NCBI RefSeq assembly: GCF_023283485.1
Contig: NZ_JAKILU010000013.1
Location: 45,538-109,537 of the forward strand
Reading direction: 5' to 3'
Origin: Shewanella glacialipiscicola
Lineage (GTDB): Bacteria > Pseudomonadota > Gammaproteobacteria > Enterobacterales > Shewanellaceae
Length of the DNA stretch: 64,000 bases
The position numbers and the translations under genes were made by a program. The stretch's first letter is position 1. Each line of letters opens with the position of its first letter. This document shows, one piece after another, positions 1 through 10,263 of this stretch. Under the pieces are notes generated by a model, which did no database searches, was not told where the DNA came from, and saw only the letters and a program-made list of their open reading frames with translations.

Positions 1-1
1 T

Positions 2-2353
2 AACCCTTCTATTAGCCGTGAAGCATTATCCCACCAGATCACTATGGCTGGTCTTGAAGTCGATGGCGTTGAAGCCGTGGCTGCCGACTTTAGCGGTGTC
101 GTGATTGGTGAAGTGGTTGAGTGTGGTCAGCATCCCGATGCCGATAAACTGCGCGTCACTAAAATTAACGTCGGTGGCCCAGAGCTGATTGATATCGTCT
201 GCGGAGCACCAAATTGCCGTCAGGGTCTTAAAGTGGCCGTGGCTATGGTTGGCGCCGTATTACCGGGCGATTTCAAAATCAAGAAAGCCAAGCTGCGTGG
301 CATGCCATCAGAAGGCATGTTGTGTTCATACAGCGAACTGGGTATTAACGTCGAAAGTGATGGCATTATCGAGTTGCCATTGGACGCGCCATTAGGCACT
401 GACATCCGCGACTATCTGCAACTTAATGATGCCGTTATCGATGTGGATTTAACCGCCAACCGTGCCGATTGCTTAGGCATGGCAGGTCTTGCCCGAGAAG
501 TGGGCGTGTTAAACCGCCAAGCTGTGGCTGAGCCGCAGTGGCAGTCAGTAACGCCAACTACAGATTCACAGGTGACGATTAACGTTAAGGTTCCTGCTGC
601 TTGCCCGCGTTATTTAGGCCGTGTGGTTAAAAACGTCAATGTGAAAGCGCCTACGCCATTATGGATGCAGGAAAAACTGCGCCGTAGCGGTATTCGCTCA
701 ATCGATCCTATCGTTGATATCACAAACTTCGTGTTGATTGAATTTGGCCAACCTATGCACGCCTTCGATCTTGCCAAGTTAACCGGCGATATCCAAGTGC
801 GTTTAGGTACAGGCGAAGAGAAAATTACCCTGCTCGATGGCAGTGAAGTGACGATTCCAAGCGATACCTTAGTGATTGCCGATGACGCGCGTCCATTAGC
901 CCTTGCAGGTGTGTTTGGCGGCGAATACTCAGGCGTGACTGACACCACGCAAGACATATTGCTTGAATGTGCGTTCTTCGCGCCGCTTGCCATTATGGGG
1001 AAATCACGTCGTTTAGGCTTGCACACTGATTCATCACACCGCTTTGAACGTGGTGTTGACCCAGAGATGCAGCACAAAGTTATCGACCGTGCTACCCGTT
1101 TAGTGCTCGATATCTGTGGCGGTGAAGCGGGTCCAGTGGTTGAAGCTAAATCAGATGCTGATTTACCAAAACCTACACAAATTATTTTACGTCGCAGCAA
1201 GTTAGATAGAATTTTAGGTCACCATGTGCCAGACACTGATGTGATTGAAATTCTACAACGCTTAGGTTTTGGGGTTGTTGTTAACCAAGATAGCTGGCAG
1301 GTCACGACTGCGACTTACCGTTTCGATATGGCGATTGAAGAAGATCTCATTGAAGAAGTGGCGCGGATTTACGGTTATGACAATATCCCTAATACGGCGC
1401 CCGTTGCTGCGCTACGTATGTCTGACCATAAAGAATCAAACTTAAGCCTAAAACGCGTGCGTGCCTTATTGGTCGCTCGCGGTTTCCAAGAAGCGGTAAC
1501 CTACAGCTTTGTGGATCCAAAACTACAAAATCTAGTTCACCCAGCTGTAGAGGCGATGGTGTTACCTAACCCTATTTCCAGTGAAATGTCAGCCATGCGC
1601 CTGTCAATGTTCACCGGTTTATTGGCCGCAGTGGGTTACAACCAAAGTCGTCAACAGAGTCGTGTGAGACTTTTTGAAACAGGCCTGCGCTTTGTTCCTG
1701 ATATCAATGCAGAATCCGGTGTAAGGCAGCAAGCAATGCTTGCGGGTGTCATTACTGGACTCCAAAATGATGAACATTGGTCGATGGAATCGAAAACTGT
1801 TGATTTTTTTGACCTTAAAGGTGATTTAGAGGCTATTATCGGCTTGACAGTTTCCGTCTCAGAATTTAGCTTTAGAGGGGCGACGCATTCTGCTCTCCAT
1901 CCGGGGCAATGTGCTGAAATATTGAGAAATGATCGCGTAATCGGTCATATAGGTGCAATCCATCCTAGTTTGGAGAAGCCTTTTGGACTCAATGGTAAAA
2001 CCATCGTTTTTGAGTTGGAATTGGATGCTTTATTGCATACCAGTTTACCGCTAGCCCAAGCTGTATCTAAGTTTCCTGCTAATCGTCGTGATATCGCAGT
2101 CGTAGTAGATGAGAGTGTGTCTGCAGGCGATGTGATGAAATTGATAAGAAAAGTTGGCGAAAATCAGTTGGTTGGCATAAACTTGTTCGATGTATACTTA
2201 GGTAAAGGTGTTGAACCTGGCAAGAAGAGCCTGGCGATAGCACTTACATTACAAGACACTACTCGTACGCTTGAGGAAAAAGAGATTGCTGAGACGGTTG
2301 CTTCAGTTGTTTCTGCCCTTAAGTCCGAGTTCAACGCATCGTTGAGGGATTAA
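2..2353 (+). CDS. pheT: phenylalanine--tRNA ligase beta subunit (5' partial)
   Basis: This is the beta chain of the (alpha-beta)2 phenylalanyl-tRNA synthetase, which charges tRNA-Phe in the cytoplasm. The frame is open from base 2. The first visible residues ([17 protein letters not shown]) match the family from about residue 13, so roughly 12 N-terminal residues lie upstream of the window. A tRNA-binding OB fold comes first ([15 protein letters not shown]), then the B3/B4 editing region, the B5 domain, and a C-terminal ferredoxin-fold anticodon-binding domain ([13 protein letters not shown]). The ATG at base 44 is internal, not the start. The stop is 3 bases before ihfA, matching the usual pheS-pheT-ihfA operon. 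Identity is certain from full-length similarity to the known family. Confidence 0.97.
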   Translation, partial: NPSISREALSHQITMAGLEVDGVEAVAADFSGVVIGEVVECGQHPDADKLRVTKINVGGPELIDIVCGAPNCRQGLKVAVAMVGAVLPGDFKIKKAKLRGMPSEGMLCSYSELGINVESDGIIELPLDAPLGTDIRDYLQLNDAVIDVDLTANRADCLGMAGLAREVGVLNRQAVAEPQWQSVTPTTDSQVTINVKVPAACPRYLGRVVKNVNVKAPTPLWMQEKLRRSGIRSIDPIVDITNFVLIEFGQPMHAFDLAKLTGDIQVRLGTGEEKITLLDGSEVTIPSDTLVIADDARPLALAGVFGGEYSGVTDTTQDILLECAFFAPLAIMGKSRRLGLHTDSSHRFERGVDPEMQHKVIDRATRLVLDICGGEAGPVVEAKSDADLPKPTQIILRRSKLDRILGHHVPDTDVIEILQRLGFGVVVNQDSWQVTTATYRFDMAIEEDLIEEVARIYGYDNIPNTAPVAALRMSDHKESNLSLKRVRALLVARGFQEAVTYSFVDPKLQNLVHPAVEAMVLPNPISSEMSAMRLSMFTGLLAAVGYNQSRQQSRVRLFETGLRFVPDINAESGVRQQAMLAGVITGLQNDEHWSMESKTVDFFDLKGDLEAIIGLTVSVSEFSFRGATHSALHPGQCAEILRNDRVIGHIGAIHPSLEKPFGLNGKTIVFELELDALLHTSLPLAQAVSKFPANRRDIAVVVDESVSAGDVMKLIRKVGENQLVGINLFDVYLGKGVEPGKKSLAIALTLQDTTRTLEEKEIAETVASVVSALKSEFNASLRD

Positions 2354-2356
2354 AGT

Positions 2357-2653
2357 ATGGCACTTACCAAAGCCGAAATGGCAGAACATCTTTTTGAAAC
2401 ACTCGGAATGAACAAACGTGTCGCCAAAGAGATGGTTGAGTCGTTCTTTGAAGAAATTCGGGGCGCCCTCGAAAGTGGTGAGCAGGTCAAGTTATCTGGC
2501 TTTGGCAACTTCGACCTTAGGGATAAGAATCAAAGACCGGGAAGGAACCCAAAAACAGGCGAAGATATCCCTATTTCTGCTCGTCGTGTCGTGACTTTCC
2601 GTCCTGGCCAAAAGCTGAAAACTCGTGTAGAAGCAGCAAACACGGGTAAGTAA
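2357..2653 (+). CDS. ihfA: integration host factor subunit alpha
   Basis: This is one half of the IHF heterodimer, a sequence-specific DNA-bending protein of the nucleoid with roles in recombination and promoter architecture. At 98 residues it has the normal length. The body is the HU/IHF fold, and the beta-arm motif [14 protein letters not shown] contains the proline that intercalates between base pairs. The gene starts 3 bases after the pheT stop and is followed by a strong intrinsic terminator, so it is the last gene of the phe operon. IHF can assist nar-type promoters in other bacteria. Any such role at the nar-nap region here is inference. Confidence 0.98.
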   Translation: MALTKAEMAEHLFETLGMNKRVAKEMVESFFEEIRGALESGEQVKLSGFGNFDLRDKNQRPGRNPKTGEDIPISARRVVTFRPGQKLKTRVEAANTGK

Positions 2654-2669
2654 TTTCGTTTGTTTGATG

Positions 2670-2712
2670 GGAAGGCCACTCCTTTGAGAGTGGCTTTCCT
2701 GTTTATTTTTTT
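2670..2712 (+). terminator. intrinsic terminator after ihfA
   Basis: A 12-bp stem (GGAAGGCCACTC with GAGTGGCTTTCC, one G-T wobble) encloses the 6-base loop CTTTGA. It is followed by a T-rich tract (TGTTTATTTTTTT). It ends the pheT-ihfA transcript. The hairpin falls inside the longest possible reading frame of the next gene, which argues that the true lpxM start lies downstream of it. Confidence 0.9.
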
Positions 2713-2758
2713 AGTGCAATATTTTCATTATTCTTATTCACTGTCTGAGGTGATATCT

Positions 2759-3697
2759 TTGTCAAGACAGCCTAAACATTTCGACCGTCGTTTTAAACTC
2801 GCCTTATTACACCCTAAATACTGGGCCACTTGGTTGGCGATTGGTCTATTAGTCATTTTTGGACTCATGCCTGCATGGCTGCGTGATCCTATTGCAAGAT
2901 TATTAGCAAAAATGGTGATGCCGATTGCTAAAAAGCCCATTCGCATTGCTCGAGCTAACTTAAACGCGTGTTTTCCTGATAAATCTACCGCTGAAATCGA
3001 AGCGTTAATTCAACAAAATGTGCAAAATTTTGTGCTAGTGCTGTTAGCCCAAGGCGAATTACTCGTACGATCAAATGCGCATTTACGTCGTAGAGTTAAT
3101 CTGCTCGGCTTTGAGCACGTGCTCAAAGCACAAGCAGCGGGGCAGCCGATTATTTTTGTTATGCCCCATGTTTGGCCCATCGATTATGCTGGTTTACGCT
3201 TAAATGTTGAGTTACCCATGGTGACAATGGCTAAGGCCCATAAAAACGGCTTATTTAATTGGTTTAGTAATCGTGTTCGCAGCAGTTGTGGTGGCCATGT
3301 ATATATGCGCGAGGCGGGTATTCGGGCGTTATTAGCCGAGCTTAAACGCGGTAACAGTTTCTTTTATCTTCCCGATGAAGATTTAGGCCCAGAACAAAGT
3401 GTATTCGCGCCTTTTTTAGGCACAGTTAAAGCAACATTACCTGTCGTTGGGCGTTTAGCGCAGGCGGGTAATGCCCAAGTGCTGCCGGTTAAGATTGGTT
3501 ATAACCAAGTGACTCGTCGGTTTGATCTGACTGTGATGGCGGCTATTGCACCTGAAGATATGCAGGGTAAGGAAAACGAAGCTCTGGCACTGAATAAAGT
3601 AGTTGAGCAAGTGATTCTAGCGTATCCAGAGCAGTATATGTGGTTTTTACGTGTACTTAAAACACGGCCAGAGGGTGAAGTCTCTATCTACGGTTGA
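2759..3697 (+). CDS. lpxM: lipid A biosynthesis acyltransferase, LpxM (MsbB) type
   Basis: A late acyltransferase of lipid A synthesis at the inner membrane, adding the last secondary acyl chain. There is one N-terminal membrane segment (ATWLAIGLLVIFGLMPAWL). The catalytic H-x4-D motif is visible (MPHVWPID). The motifs YLPDEDLGP and PEQYMWFLRVLKTRPEGE resemble E. coli LpxM more than LpxL, so LpxM is preferred. The frame opens at 2660, but that start lies before the ihfA terminator. The TTG at 2759 has a TGAGGTG Shine-Dalgarno at proper spacing and gives MSRQPKHF, 312 residues, the normal family length. A GTG at 2750 is the alternative start. Confidence 0.88.
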   Translation: MSRQPKHFDRRFKLALLHPKYWATWLAIGLLVIFGLMPAWLRDPIARLLAKMVMPIAKKPIRIARANLNACFPDKSTAEIEALIQQNVQNFVLVLLAQGELLVRSNAHLRRRVNLLGFEHVLKAQAAGQPIIFVMPHVWPIDYAGLRLNVELPMVTMAKAHKNGLFNWFSNRVRSSCGGHVYMREAGIRALLAELKRGNSFFYLPDEDLGPEQSVFAPFLGTVKATLPVVGRLAQAGNAQVLPVKIGYNQVTRRFDLTVMAAIAPEDMQGKENEALALNKVVEQVILAYPEQYMWFLRVLKTRPEGEVSIYG

Positions 3698-3734
3698 TGA
3701 GTGATCGGCAGACCCGTTGACCGGTTTGTGTTGC

Positions 3735-3774
3735 AAAAATGGCTTTGAGCACTCAGTGCTCAAAGCCATTTTTT
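3735..3774. terminator. bidirectional terminator between lpxM and hypA
   Basis: A perfect 18-bp inverted repeat (AAAAATGGCTTTGAGCAC, loop TCA, then its complement) is flanked by A and T runs on both sides. It can therefore terminate the lpxM transcript on the plus strand and the hya/hyp transcript on the minus strand. The two genes converge here. Confidence 0.9.
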
Positions 3775-3863
3775 GAGGGTTCCTAAAACGATGACACATC
3801 TACAGCAATAGCACTTTTTATCAATACAGCCTTCACTAGAAATACAGATAACGAATATTGTAT

Positions 3864-4217
3864 CTAATCTCCATCTTGCTCCATTTCAAGCTGCATCAAT
3901 AACATCTCTTCACCATCAAGCACGCGGGTGCAATAGCTTTGGCAGGCAGGGCAAATAATCGTGCGTTCACTCAAAATAGATTCGCTCTGGCAGTCATTGC
4001 AAAGTATTACCAAAGGCTGAATTTGCATATTTAGCTGCGCATTATGGCAAAGGCTATCTTGCTTAAAGGTATCAAATGCCGTTTTTAGTAATGCGGGCTC
4101 AACGCCGCTCATCACGCCAATTTTGATGTTCACCCGAGTGATGTGAGTCGCCTGATTTGCTAAGGCATGTTGTTCACATTGCTCAATCAGCGCACTCACA
4201 ATCGAATATTCGTGCAT
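3864..4217 (-). CDS. hypA: hydrogenase nickel incorporation protein HypA
   Basis: A nickel metallochaperone that works with HypB to insert Ni into the large hydrogenase subunit in the cytoplasm. The nickel-binding N-terminus MHEYSI and a zinc site with two C-x2-C pairs (CNDCQ and CPACQS) are visible. The start is the ATG overlapping the hypE stop by one base (TGATG). This gives 117 residues, the usual length; longer readings run back into hypE in another frame. It is the last gene of the hya-hyp locus. Confidence 0.95.
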   Translation of the reverse strand: MHEYSIVSALIEQCEQHALANQATHITRVNIKIGVMSGVEPALLKTAFDTFKQDSLCHNAQLNMQIQPLVILCNDCQSESILSERTIICPACQSYCTRVLDGEEMLLMQLEMEQDGD

Positions 4218-5233
4218 CAGCAAATCCTTGGTAGCAGTTCCCCTTGGGGGAGATCGAGATAACGCTTGGTATTCCAAGGGGTTTTTAGGATAACTTTTCC
4301 GGCAGAATCATCACTTACTGTACCGATAATGGCCGCGTGCTCACAGTGGCCAAAACGCTGCATAATTTCTAAAGCGCCTAAGGCGATATGATTGGGTACG
4401 GCTAAAATGAAGGTGCCTTCGTTAGCCAGATCCATAGCCTCGAAACCATAAAGTTCACACAGCCCTTTAACCTCATCACTAACCGGAACACAAGCTTCAT
4501 CGACTGTGATGCCAACATTAGAAGCGACGGCCCATTCATTGAGTACGGCTGATAAGCCACCGCGGGTCGCATCACGCATTGCATGGATTTGTATATTTGC
4601 GGCAATGAGCTGCTCGACCACAGGCCAAAGTGTTGCGCAATCACTTTGCAATGCCGATTCGAGTGTTAATCCTTCGCGTGCCATTAAAATTGCTGCGCCG
4701 TGGCAGCCAATATCGCGAGAAACAATAATCGCATCACCTGCGGTAAGATTTGCCGCCGAGATATTAGGGCGTAAAATACGGCCAATGCCCGAGGTGTTAA
4801 TAAATAAACCGTCGGCGCAGCCCTTAGGTACCACTTTCGTGTCGCCGCAAACAATCCGCGCGCCGCTTTGTTTTAACTCCTTTGCCATGCTGCGGACAAT
4901 GGTGGTTAATTCATTAATAGAAAAACCTTCTTCTATGATCACGCTACAGCTTAAATATTGAGGTTCTGCGCCCATCATGGCTAAATCGTTTACTGTGCCT
5001 GCGATGGCGAGTTTGCCGATATCACCGCCCGCAAAAAACAGTGGCGATACGGTAAATGAGTCAGTGGTAAAGGCGTTGGCGCCGTGCAAATCGAGTTTTG
5101 CAGCGTCTTCTTCGCTACGCAAAATGGGGTTATCAAACTCGGCAAAAAAGAGATCGCGAATGAGTGTATTCATTTCTTTGCCGCCACCGCCGTGGCTGAG
5201 TTGAATAGATTTATCTTTTGGCGTATCAGCCAT
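4217..5233 (-). CDS. hypE: hydrogenase expression/formation protein HypE
   Basis: HypE accepts a carbamoyl group from HypF on its C-terminal cysteine and dehydrates it to thiocyanate. This supplies the CN ligands of the active-site iron. The protein ends in PRIC with the required terminal Cys. The ATP-binding AIR-synthase-like domains begin with the glycine-rich [10 protein letters not shown]. The ATG at 5233 has AAGGAG seven bases upstream and gives MADTPKDK, 338 residues. It overlaps the end of hypD by 8 bases, suggesting translational coupling. Confidence 0.96.
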   Translation of the reverse strand: MADTPKDKSIQLSHGGGGKEMNTLIRDLFFAEFDNPILRSEEDAAKLDLHGANAFTTDSFTVSPLFFAGGDIGKLAIAGTVNDLAMMGAEPQYLSCSVIIEEGFSINELTTIVRSMAKELKQSGARIVCGDTKVVPKGCADGLFINTSGIGRILRPNISAANLTAGDAIIVSRDIGCHGAAILMAREGLTLESALQSDCATLWPVVEQLIAANIQIHAMRDATRGGLSAVLNEWAVASNVGITVDEACVPVSDEVKGLCELYGFEAMDLANEGTFILAVPNHIALGALEIMQRFGHCEHAAIIGTVSDDSAGKVILKTPWNTKRYLDLPQGELLPRIC

Positions 5234-6365
5234 GATGTGGCTCCTTAATATCAACACCTTGATAGCGATAATAGGCATTACAAGCACCTTCGGAGCTGAC
5301 CATGCAACTGCCTAAAGGCGTTTCGGGATTACAGCCGCGGCCAAAAACTTTGCAGTCTTTAGGTTTAGCGAGACCGCGAAGAATATCACCGCACTGGCAA
5401 GCTTTATGATCGTCAATTTCTTTTACCGGTAAACATGCTTTAAAGCGCAGCTCGGCGTCTCTATGGGCATATTCAGGTTTAAGTTGCAGTGCCGAATGTG
5501 GAATTGGACCTAGACCGCGCCAGCGAAATTGCGGCCGAATATCAAAAGCTTGATTAACTTTAGCTTGTGCTGTGAGGTTACCGTTTTCAGATACCGCGCG
5601 GCTATATTGAATATCTAGCTCTGCTTTGCCGGCCGCTTTTTGGCGCACAATGCGTAAAATAGACTCCATCACATCAACAGGTTCAAACCCTGAAACCACC
5701 ACGGGCGTAGCATAGTTTTCGACTGTGCTGCGATAAATTTTAGCGCCGCTAATTACGCTCACGTGCGCTGGGCCAATAAAAGCATTAACCCTGACGTTAG
5801 GGTCTTGCATCACAGCATCAATAGCCGGTGGTACCATTACATGGTTAATGTGAAATAGCAGATTATCGAGCCTTTCTTGTTCGGCCAGTTGCAATAAAAT
5901 GGCCGTCATTGGCGTTGACGTTTCAAAACCGATGGCAAAAAACACCACGGTTTTATTAGGATTATCGCGGGCAATTTTTAATGTATCTAAGGGATCATAA
6001 ATTGGGCGAATATCGCAGCCTTTAGCTCTAAAACTGGCTAAGGAACCTTGGGAGCCGGGCACTCGGATCATATCGCCTAGCGTCACAAGAATGACATTAT
6101 CTTGGGAGGCAAGCGCCGCCGCTTGATCAATACGCTCTTTGGGCATAATACACACAGGGCAGCCTGGGCCGTGGATAAACTCAATATTATCAGGCAGTAA
6201 ATCTAGCAGGCCGTATTTCATAATCGTGTGAGTATGGCCGCCGCACACCTCCATGATATTGATTTGTTGCTTGACTGATTTAGCGGTTAGTTGAATATCC
6301 CGAGCCAAATTCGCAATCGTATCGGGATTGCGAAAACCTTGATAGAGGTGTTTTAGTTCAAGCAT
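5226..6365 (-). CDS. hypD: hydrogenase formation protein HypD
   Basis: A [4Fe-4S] scaffold protein that, with HypC, assembles the Fe(CN)2CO unit of [NiFe]-hydrogenase. Conserved cysteine motifs are present: EVCGGHTHT, GPGCPVCIMP, and C-terminal cluster ligands in CQCGD, GRGCNPETP and GSCMVSSEGAC. It has 379 residues, normal for the family. It lies between hypC and hypE on the same strand. Confidence 0.97.
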   Translation of the reverse strand: MLELKHLYQGFRNPDTIANLARDIQLTAKSVKQQINIMEVCGGHTHTIMKYGLLDLLPDNIEFIHGPGCPVCIMPKERIDQAAALASQDNVILVTLGDMIRVPGSQGSLASFRAKGCDIRPIYDPLDTLKIARDNPNKTVVFFAIGFETSTPMTAILLQLAEQERLDNLLFHINHVMVPPAIDAVMQDPNVRVNAFIGPAHVSVISGAKIYRSTVENYATPVVVSGFEPVDVMESILRIVRQKAAGKAELDIQYSRAVSENGNLTAQAKVNQAFDIRPQFRWRGLGPIPHSALQLKPEYAHRDAELRFKACLPVKEIDDHKACQCGDILRGLAKPKDCKVFGRGCNPETPLGSCMVSSEGACNAYYRYQGVDIKEPHHG

Positions 6366-6422
6366 GCGCTTTCCTTGGTGTACTTGATGTCAGATATGAA
6401 TCTGTTTTTAAACTTAAGCGTG

Positions 6423-6686
6423 TTAGGTTGAAGATATGGGCATTGCTGCATCTTCAAGTTCGAGCTTAGTCACGATTTCGCGATACAGTTCAATGCTGTG
6501 TAGTGCATCTTCCTTGTCGATTTTGTTCATCACAAAACCGATGTGGATCAACACATAGTCACCAAGTTCTAAAGGTTCTTCCATCAAATGGCTACTGACA
6601 TCGCGGCGTACTCCTAGGGTATCTACGGTAACGCTTTGGCGTTCATTATCGATGGCGACAATTTGTGATGGTATGGATAAACACAT
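6423..6686 (-). CDS. hypC: hydrogenase assembly chaperone HypC
   Basis: A small chaperone that carries the Fe(CN)2CO moiety from HypD to the hydrogenase large subunit through its N-terminal cysteine. The signature MCLSIPSQI is intact and the length is 87 residues. Its start codon overlaps the hypB stop by one base. A 57-base gap separates it from hypD. Because only one hyp set is seen, it presumably serves HyaB. Confidence 0.96.
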   Translation of the reverse strand: MCLSIPSQIVAIDNERQSVTVDTLGVRRDVSSHLMEEPLELGDYVLIHIGFVMNKIDKEDALHSIELYREIVTKLELEDAAMPISST

Positions 6687-7507
6687 TATTGCGTTCCTCG
6701 CATATTATCTTTAAGCCAATGGGCTACAGCGCGCATGGAATCACTATCTTTAATTGATACTTCAAGCAGTTGAATATCAGGATTGAGCTTTTTAAGCTGT
6801 GCTCTGGCTTCATCCATTTTGAAATCAAAATGAGGTAGTAGATCGCACTTAGTCACCAATACCACATCAGCACGGCGGAACATCACCGGATATTTTTCAA
6901 TTTTATCATCACCCTCTGGCACGGATAACAGCACAATATTTTTGTGGGTGCCGACGTCATAACTGGCCGGACAAACAAGATTACCGACGTTTTCGATAAA
7001 GCAAATATCGAGCCCTTCAAGTGGCAGATGGTGCAGGGCGCCGTGCACCATAAAGGCATCAAGGTGACAGGCTGAACCGGTTTGAATTTGATAGGCTTTA
7101 ATGCCTTTAGCAATTAAGCGGTCAGCATCGCGTGAGGTTTCTAAGTCACCTTCAATCACTGCATAGTTGAGCTGTGTATATTCTTTTAGTTGCTCTAATA
7201 GCGTAGTTTTGCCGCTGCCGGGGCTACTCATAATATTAAAGGCAGTAATATTATGCGCCTCAAAATGGGCGCGGTTATGGCCGGCTTCGACATCATTTTT
7301 ATCTAAAATCTTGTGGATCACTGATAAGGTTTTCTTATCATTTAGCTGAGGATTGGTATGTAACTCTTGATGTCCATGGCTATGGGAGTGCCCGTGTTCA
7401 TGTTCATGACTGTGCCCGTGCGCATGGCTATGGTCATTATGATGTGTGTGCTCGCCTAAATGATCATGGTCGTGGCGGGTGAGGGAGCAGCCGCAGTCTT
7501 TACACAT
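6686..7507 (-). CDS. hypB: hydrogenase nickel incorporation GTPase HypB
   Basis: A SIMIBI-class GTPase that delivers nickel to the hydrogenase large subunit. It has the high-affinity metal motif CKDCGC at residues 2-7, then a histidine-rich stretch (about residues 12-50) typical of nickel-storing HypB proteins. A P-loop SPGSGKTT lies near residue 95, and the metal-site motifs ACHLDA and LVCPASYDVG follow. It has 273 residues. It heads the hypBCDEA segment, 221 bp from hypF, so a separate promoter is possible. I found no convincing box there. Confidence 0.97.
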   Translation of the reverse strand: MCKDCGCSLTRHDHDHLGEHTHHNDHSHAHGHSHEHEHGHSHSHGHQELHTNPQLNDKKTLSVIHKILDKNDVEAGHNRAHFEAHNITAFNIMSSPGSGKTTLLEQLKEYTQLNYAVIEGDLETSRDADRLIAKGIKAYQIQTGSACHLDAFMVHGALHHLPLEGLDICFIENVGNLVCPASYDVGTHKNIVLLSVPEGDDKIEKYPVMFRRADVVLVTKCDLLPHFDFKMDEARAQLKKLNPDIQLLEVSIKDSDSMRAVAHWLKDNMRGTQ

Positions 7508-7728
7508 TTTATCTCTCCTTGGATTGGCACCGTTCGAGAACCTTGCCTGGCAAATCGTAAATGTAGCTATAGGATCGTTAATTTGGTTACGCTAATGTTG
7601 AGTGTGATACAAATTACGCTGTAGATCTTTGATGCCCGTCAGATTTATGGGGATAAAAAATAATCACAGGATGCTTATTAGCTCTTTTGTCGATTATTGT
7701 TATTTTTTGAATAAAATCAGCTAAATCA

Positions 7729-10263
7729 CTACGTATTGATCGTGTGTTGATGCATGCCATACCAAAGTTGACCTAGGGCAATTCCGCCATCATTAATTGG
7801 GATGAGTTTACTGGGTAAAATGTGATTTCCTTGGGCGGTAAGTTTGCTAAGGCAGTATTCCAAAAGGTATTTATTTTGAAATACGCCGCCGCAGAGCACA
7901 GTTGGAATATTTTTGTACTGAGCGGCATAATCACAGATAGTATCACCTAATGTGTGTAAAAAGGCGCGGGCGATGGCATCGCGTCTGTTGTCTGTTAGCG
8001 GTTTTTCTGTAATTAATTCAACTATCTGCTTGAACATTTCACTACTTTTCCACTGGTTGACATCAAGAGGTAAGTTAAGCTGTATGACGTCAAGGGCTAA
8101 TGCATCGGCGCGATTAGCCGCGGCTTCTATTGCCATGCCGGCTTGACCTTCAAATTGGGTGGTTTCAATTAAGCCTAATGCGCAGGCGAGGGCATCAAAA
8201 AGTCTTCCAACAGATGAGCTTTTAAGGGCATGGTCGTTCTGCCAGATTTTATACAAATTAGTTAGGGTATTTGGGCTTAGGCTGCTGAGTATGGGCAAGT
8301 TCAGTGCAAGCACAGCATTCAAGTTCATTTGCTTGAACAATAATGCCAATAATAACCTCACTGGTTGTTTAATTGCTTGCTCGCCGCCCAATAGGGATAT
8401 TGGCTCAAAGTAAGCTAATCGCTGCGCTTTATCGAGCGTAGTTAATAACGCTTCTCCACCCCATAAACTGCCATCGTCGCCAAGCCCGGTGCCATCAAAA
8501 CTAAAACCTAATACGGTATCTTTATATTTGTTAGCCGCCATTACGCTGAGTACATGGGCATGGTGGTGCTGCACCGCTAGACATGCAATTTTGTGAGTGT
8601 TATCTAGCTCTACATTTGAGTTTGAGTGCGTCTCTGCCCAACGTGAAGGGGCATAATCAGGATGTTTATCGCGGATGATTAGCTGTGGTTCAAAGTGATA
8701 AAGCCGCGAAAAAGTGGCTAAAGTGCGCTCAAAATACTGTTCTGCACCGACACTAAATAAATCGCCAATATGGGGACTTAAAAAAACATTGCTGCCAAAG
8801 CCTAGGGCAATAGCATTTTTTTGCTGCGCGCCTACCGCCAGAATTGATTGGCTGAGCGGCGTATCGAGTGAAAAACTTAACGGTGCATAACCGCGCGCTA
8901 AGCGCAGCATTTGTATTTGCGTCTTAGTACCCAATTGAGTATTTGTTTGGATAACCTGCACCACACTGTCATCGCAACCATTAATAATGGGCCGATTATG
9001 ATCCACTATCGCATCCACCACATGGCTTAAGCTATTAATCAACTCATCGCAATCTGTGATGATAGGCTCACCAGAAACATTAGCGCTGGTCGCAACCAAA
9101 GGCCCTTTAAAAAGACTTAGCAGTAAATGATGCAGCGGCGTATAGGGTAAAAATACTCCGAGCTTATTCAGATTGGGGGCGACAGCAAAGCTAAGATCGT
9201 GTTCAGCGCGACTACTCATTAGCACTATGGGCCGCTCTTGCGATCTAAGCACTTGCCACTCAGCATCTGTGCCTGTGACATACTGCTGCGCCATGGTGAT
9301 ATCTGCCATCATCACCGCCAGCGGTTTGGCTTGGCGCTGCTTTCGTAGCCTAAGTGCGTTGACGGCATTGCCGTTTTTGGCATCGCAGATTAAGTGAAAT
9401 CCACCAAGCCCTTTAATCGCCAGAATTTGCCCTTGTTGTAATCTGTCTGCTGCGGCTTGAAGCACCGCAAGGTCCGTACTCAATTCAGGTGCGCTGACAT
9501 CTGAGGCATTGGGAAGGATGTATTCCCGTTGCGGCGTTTTTAAACTGAGTATGGGGCCACATGCTGGGCAACTTACTGGCTGGGCATGGTAGCGACGGTC
9601 GAGAGGATCTTGATATGCTTTGGCGCAGTCGGGGCACATGTCAAAATCGGCCATAGCCGTATTGTGGCGATCATAAGGCAAGGCATTGATAATGGTGTAT
9701 CTTGGGCCACAGTTAGTGCAGTTGGTGAAGGCATAGCCAAAGTGACGGTCATCAGGATTTTGCATATCATTTAAACAATCTTGGCAGATACTTTTATCGG
9801 CAGATACCGCCACTTGTGCGCTTATTGATGAACTTAAATAATTGTCTTCATTGCTGTCACTTTTTATAATTTCAAATGCCGTTTCGCTTAGCAAAATCGG
9901 CAGCGGTGTTTGGGTTATATTGTCGATACGGGCCAGTGGCGGCGGGGTGGTATTGAGCGTTGTAATAAATTGTGTGAGATTGTCTTCTGTGCCTTGCAGC
10001 TCAATAGTGACGCCATTAACATTGTTGAGCACTGTGCCTGTTAGTTGATACTCAAGAGCATAACGATAGACAAAAGGCCGAAACCCCACCCCTTGCACTA
10101 TGCCAGTGATGTGCAACTGGCACCGCTTAAGCGCGGCGCCTTTATGAGTAAGGTATTCCAATGCCAGCCGGCGTTTTATGTGTAAATCACTGTGCTTTTT
10201 GTGCCGACTATGATGCTTATGCGATTTTATACTTTTAAACTTCACTTTTGCTGCCCTAAGCAT
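7729..10263 (-). CDS. hypF: carbamoyltransferase HypF
   Basis: HypF makes the CN ligand precursor: it transfers carbamoyl phosphate, through a carbamoyl-adenylate, to HypE. In order it has an acylphosphatase domain (GIVQGVGFRPFVYR), two zinc-finger pairs (CQDC...CTNC and CPDC...CPAC), a YrdC-like domain and a Kae1-like domain (VQHHHAHVLSVMA). The ATG at 10263 overlaps the stop of the upstream gene by 8 bases and gives 844 residues. That adds about 50 residues before the acylphosphatase domain, rich in Lys and His (KSHKHHSRHKKHSDLH), which most HypF proteins lack. A later non-ATG start cannot be excluded. Confidence 0.94.
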   Translation of the reverse strand: MLRAAKVKFKSIKSHKHHSRHKKHSDLHIKRRLALEYLTHKGAALKRCQLHITGIVQGVGFRPFVYRYALEYQLTGTVLNNVNGVTIELQGTEDNLTQFITTLNTTPPPLARIDNITQTPLPILLSETAFEIIKSDSNEDNYLSSSISAQVAVSADKSICQDCLNDMQNPDDRHFGYAFTNCTNCGPRYTIINALPYDRHNTAMADFDMCPDCAKAYQDPLDRRYHAQPVSCPACGPILSLKTPQREYILPNASDVSAPELSTDLAVLQAAADRLQQGQILAIKGLGGFHLICDAKNGNAVNALRLRKQRQAKPLAVMMADITMAQQYVTGTDAEWQVLRSQERPIVLMSSRAEHDLSFAVAPNLNKLGVFLPYTPLHHLLLSLFKGPLVATSANVSGEPIITDCDELINSLSHVVDAIVDHNRPIINGCDDSVVQVIQTNTQLGTKTQIQMLRLARGYAPLSFSLDTPLSQSILAVGAQQKNAIALGFGSNVFLSPHIGDLFSVGAEQYFERTLATFSRLYHFEPQLIIRDKHPDYAPSRWAETHSNSNVELDNTHKIACLAVQHHHAHVLSVMAANKYKDTVLGFSFDGTGLGDDGSLWGGEALLTTLDKAQRLAYFEPISLLGGEQAIKQPVRLLLALLFKQMNLNAVLALNLPILSSLSPNTLTNLYKIWQNDHALKSSSVGRLFDALACALGLIETTQFEGQAGMAIEAAANRADALALDVIQLNLPLDVNQWKSSEMFKQIVELITEKPLTDNRRDAIARAFLHTLGDTICDYAAQYKNIPTVLCGGVFQNKYLLEYCLSKLTAQGNHILPSKLIPINDGGIALGQLWYGMHQHTINT

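Noticed and set aside
610..1200. A 196-codon open frame antisense to pheT
   Set aside because: It lies wholly within conserved pheT coding sequence and its product resembles no protein family; it is a shadow of the real gene.
2660..2758. Longer LpxM reading frame starting at 2660
   Set aside because: The added residues are encoded by the ihfA terminator hairpin and its T tract, so they are not likely translated.
7330..7500. Repetitive CATGG/CATG-rich DNA in hypB, at first sight a repeat array
   Set aside because: It is explained by the histidine-rich coding stretch of HypB and is not a separate repeat element or CRISPR.
7603..7618. CRP-like site (TGTGA-N6-TTACG) upstream of hypB
   Set aside because: Only one half is perfect, and its distance to the nearest plausible -10 (about 42 bp) fits neither class I nor class II activation.
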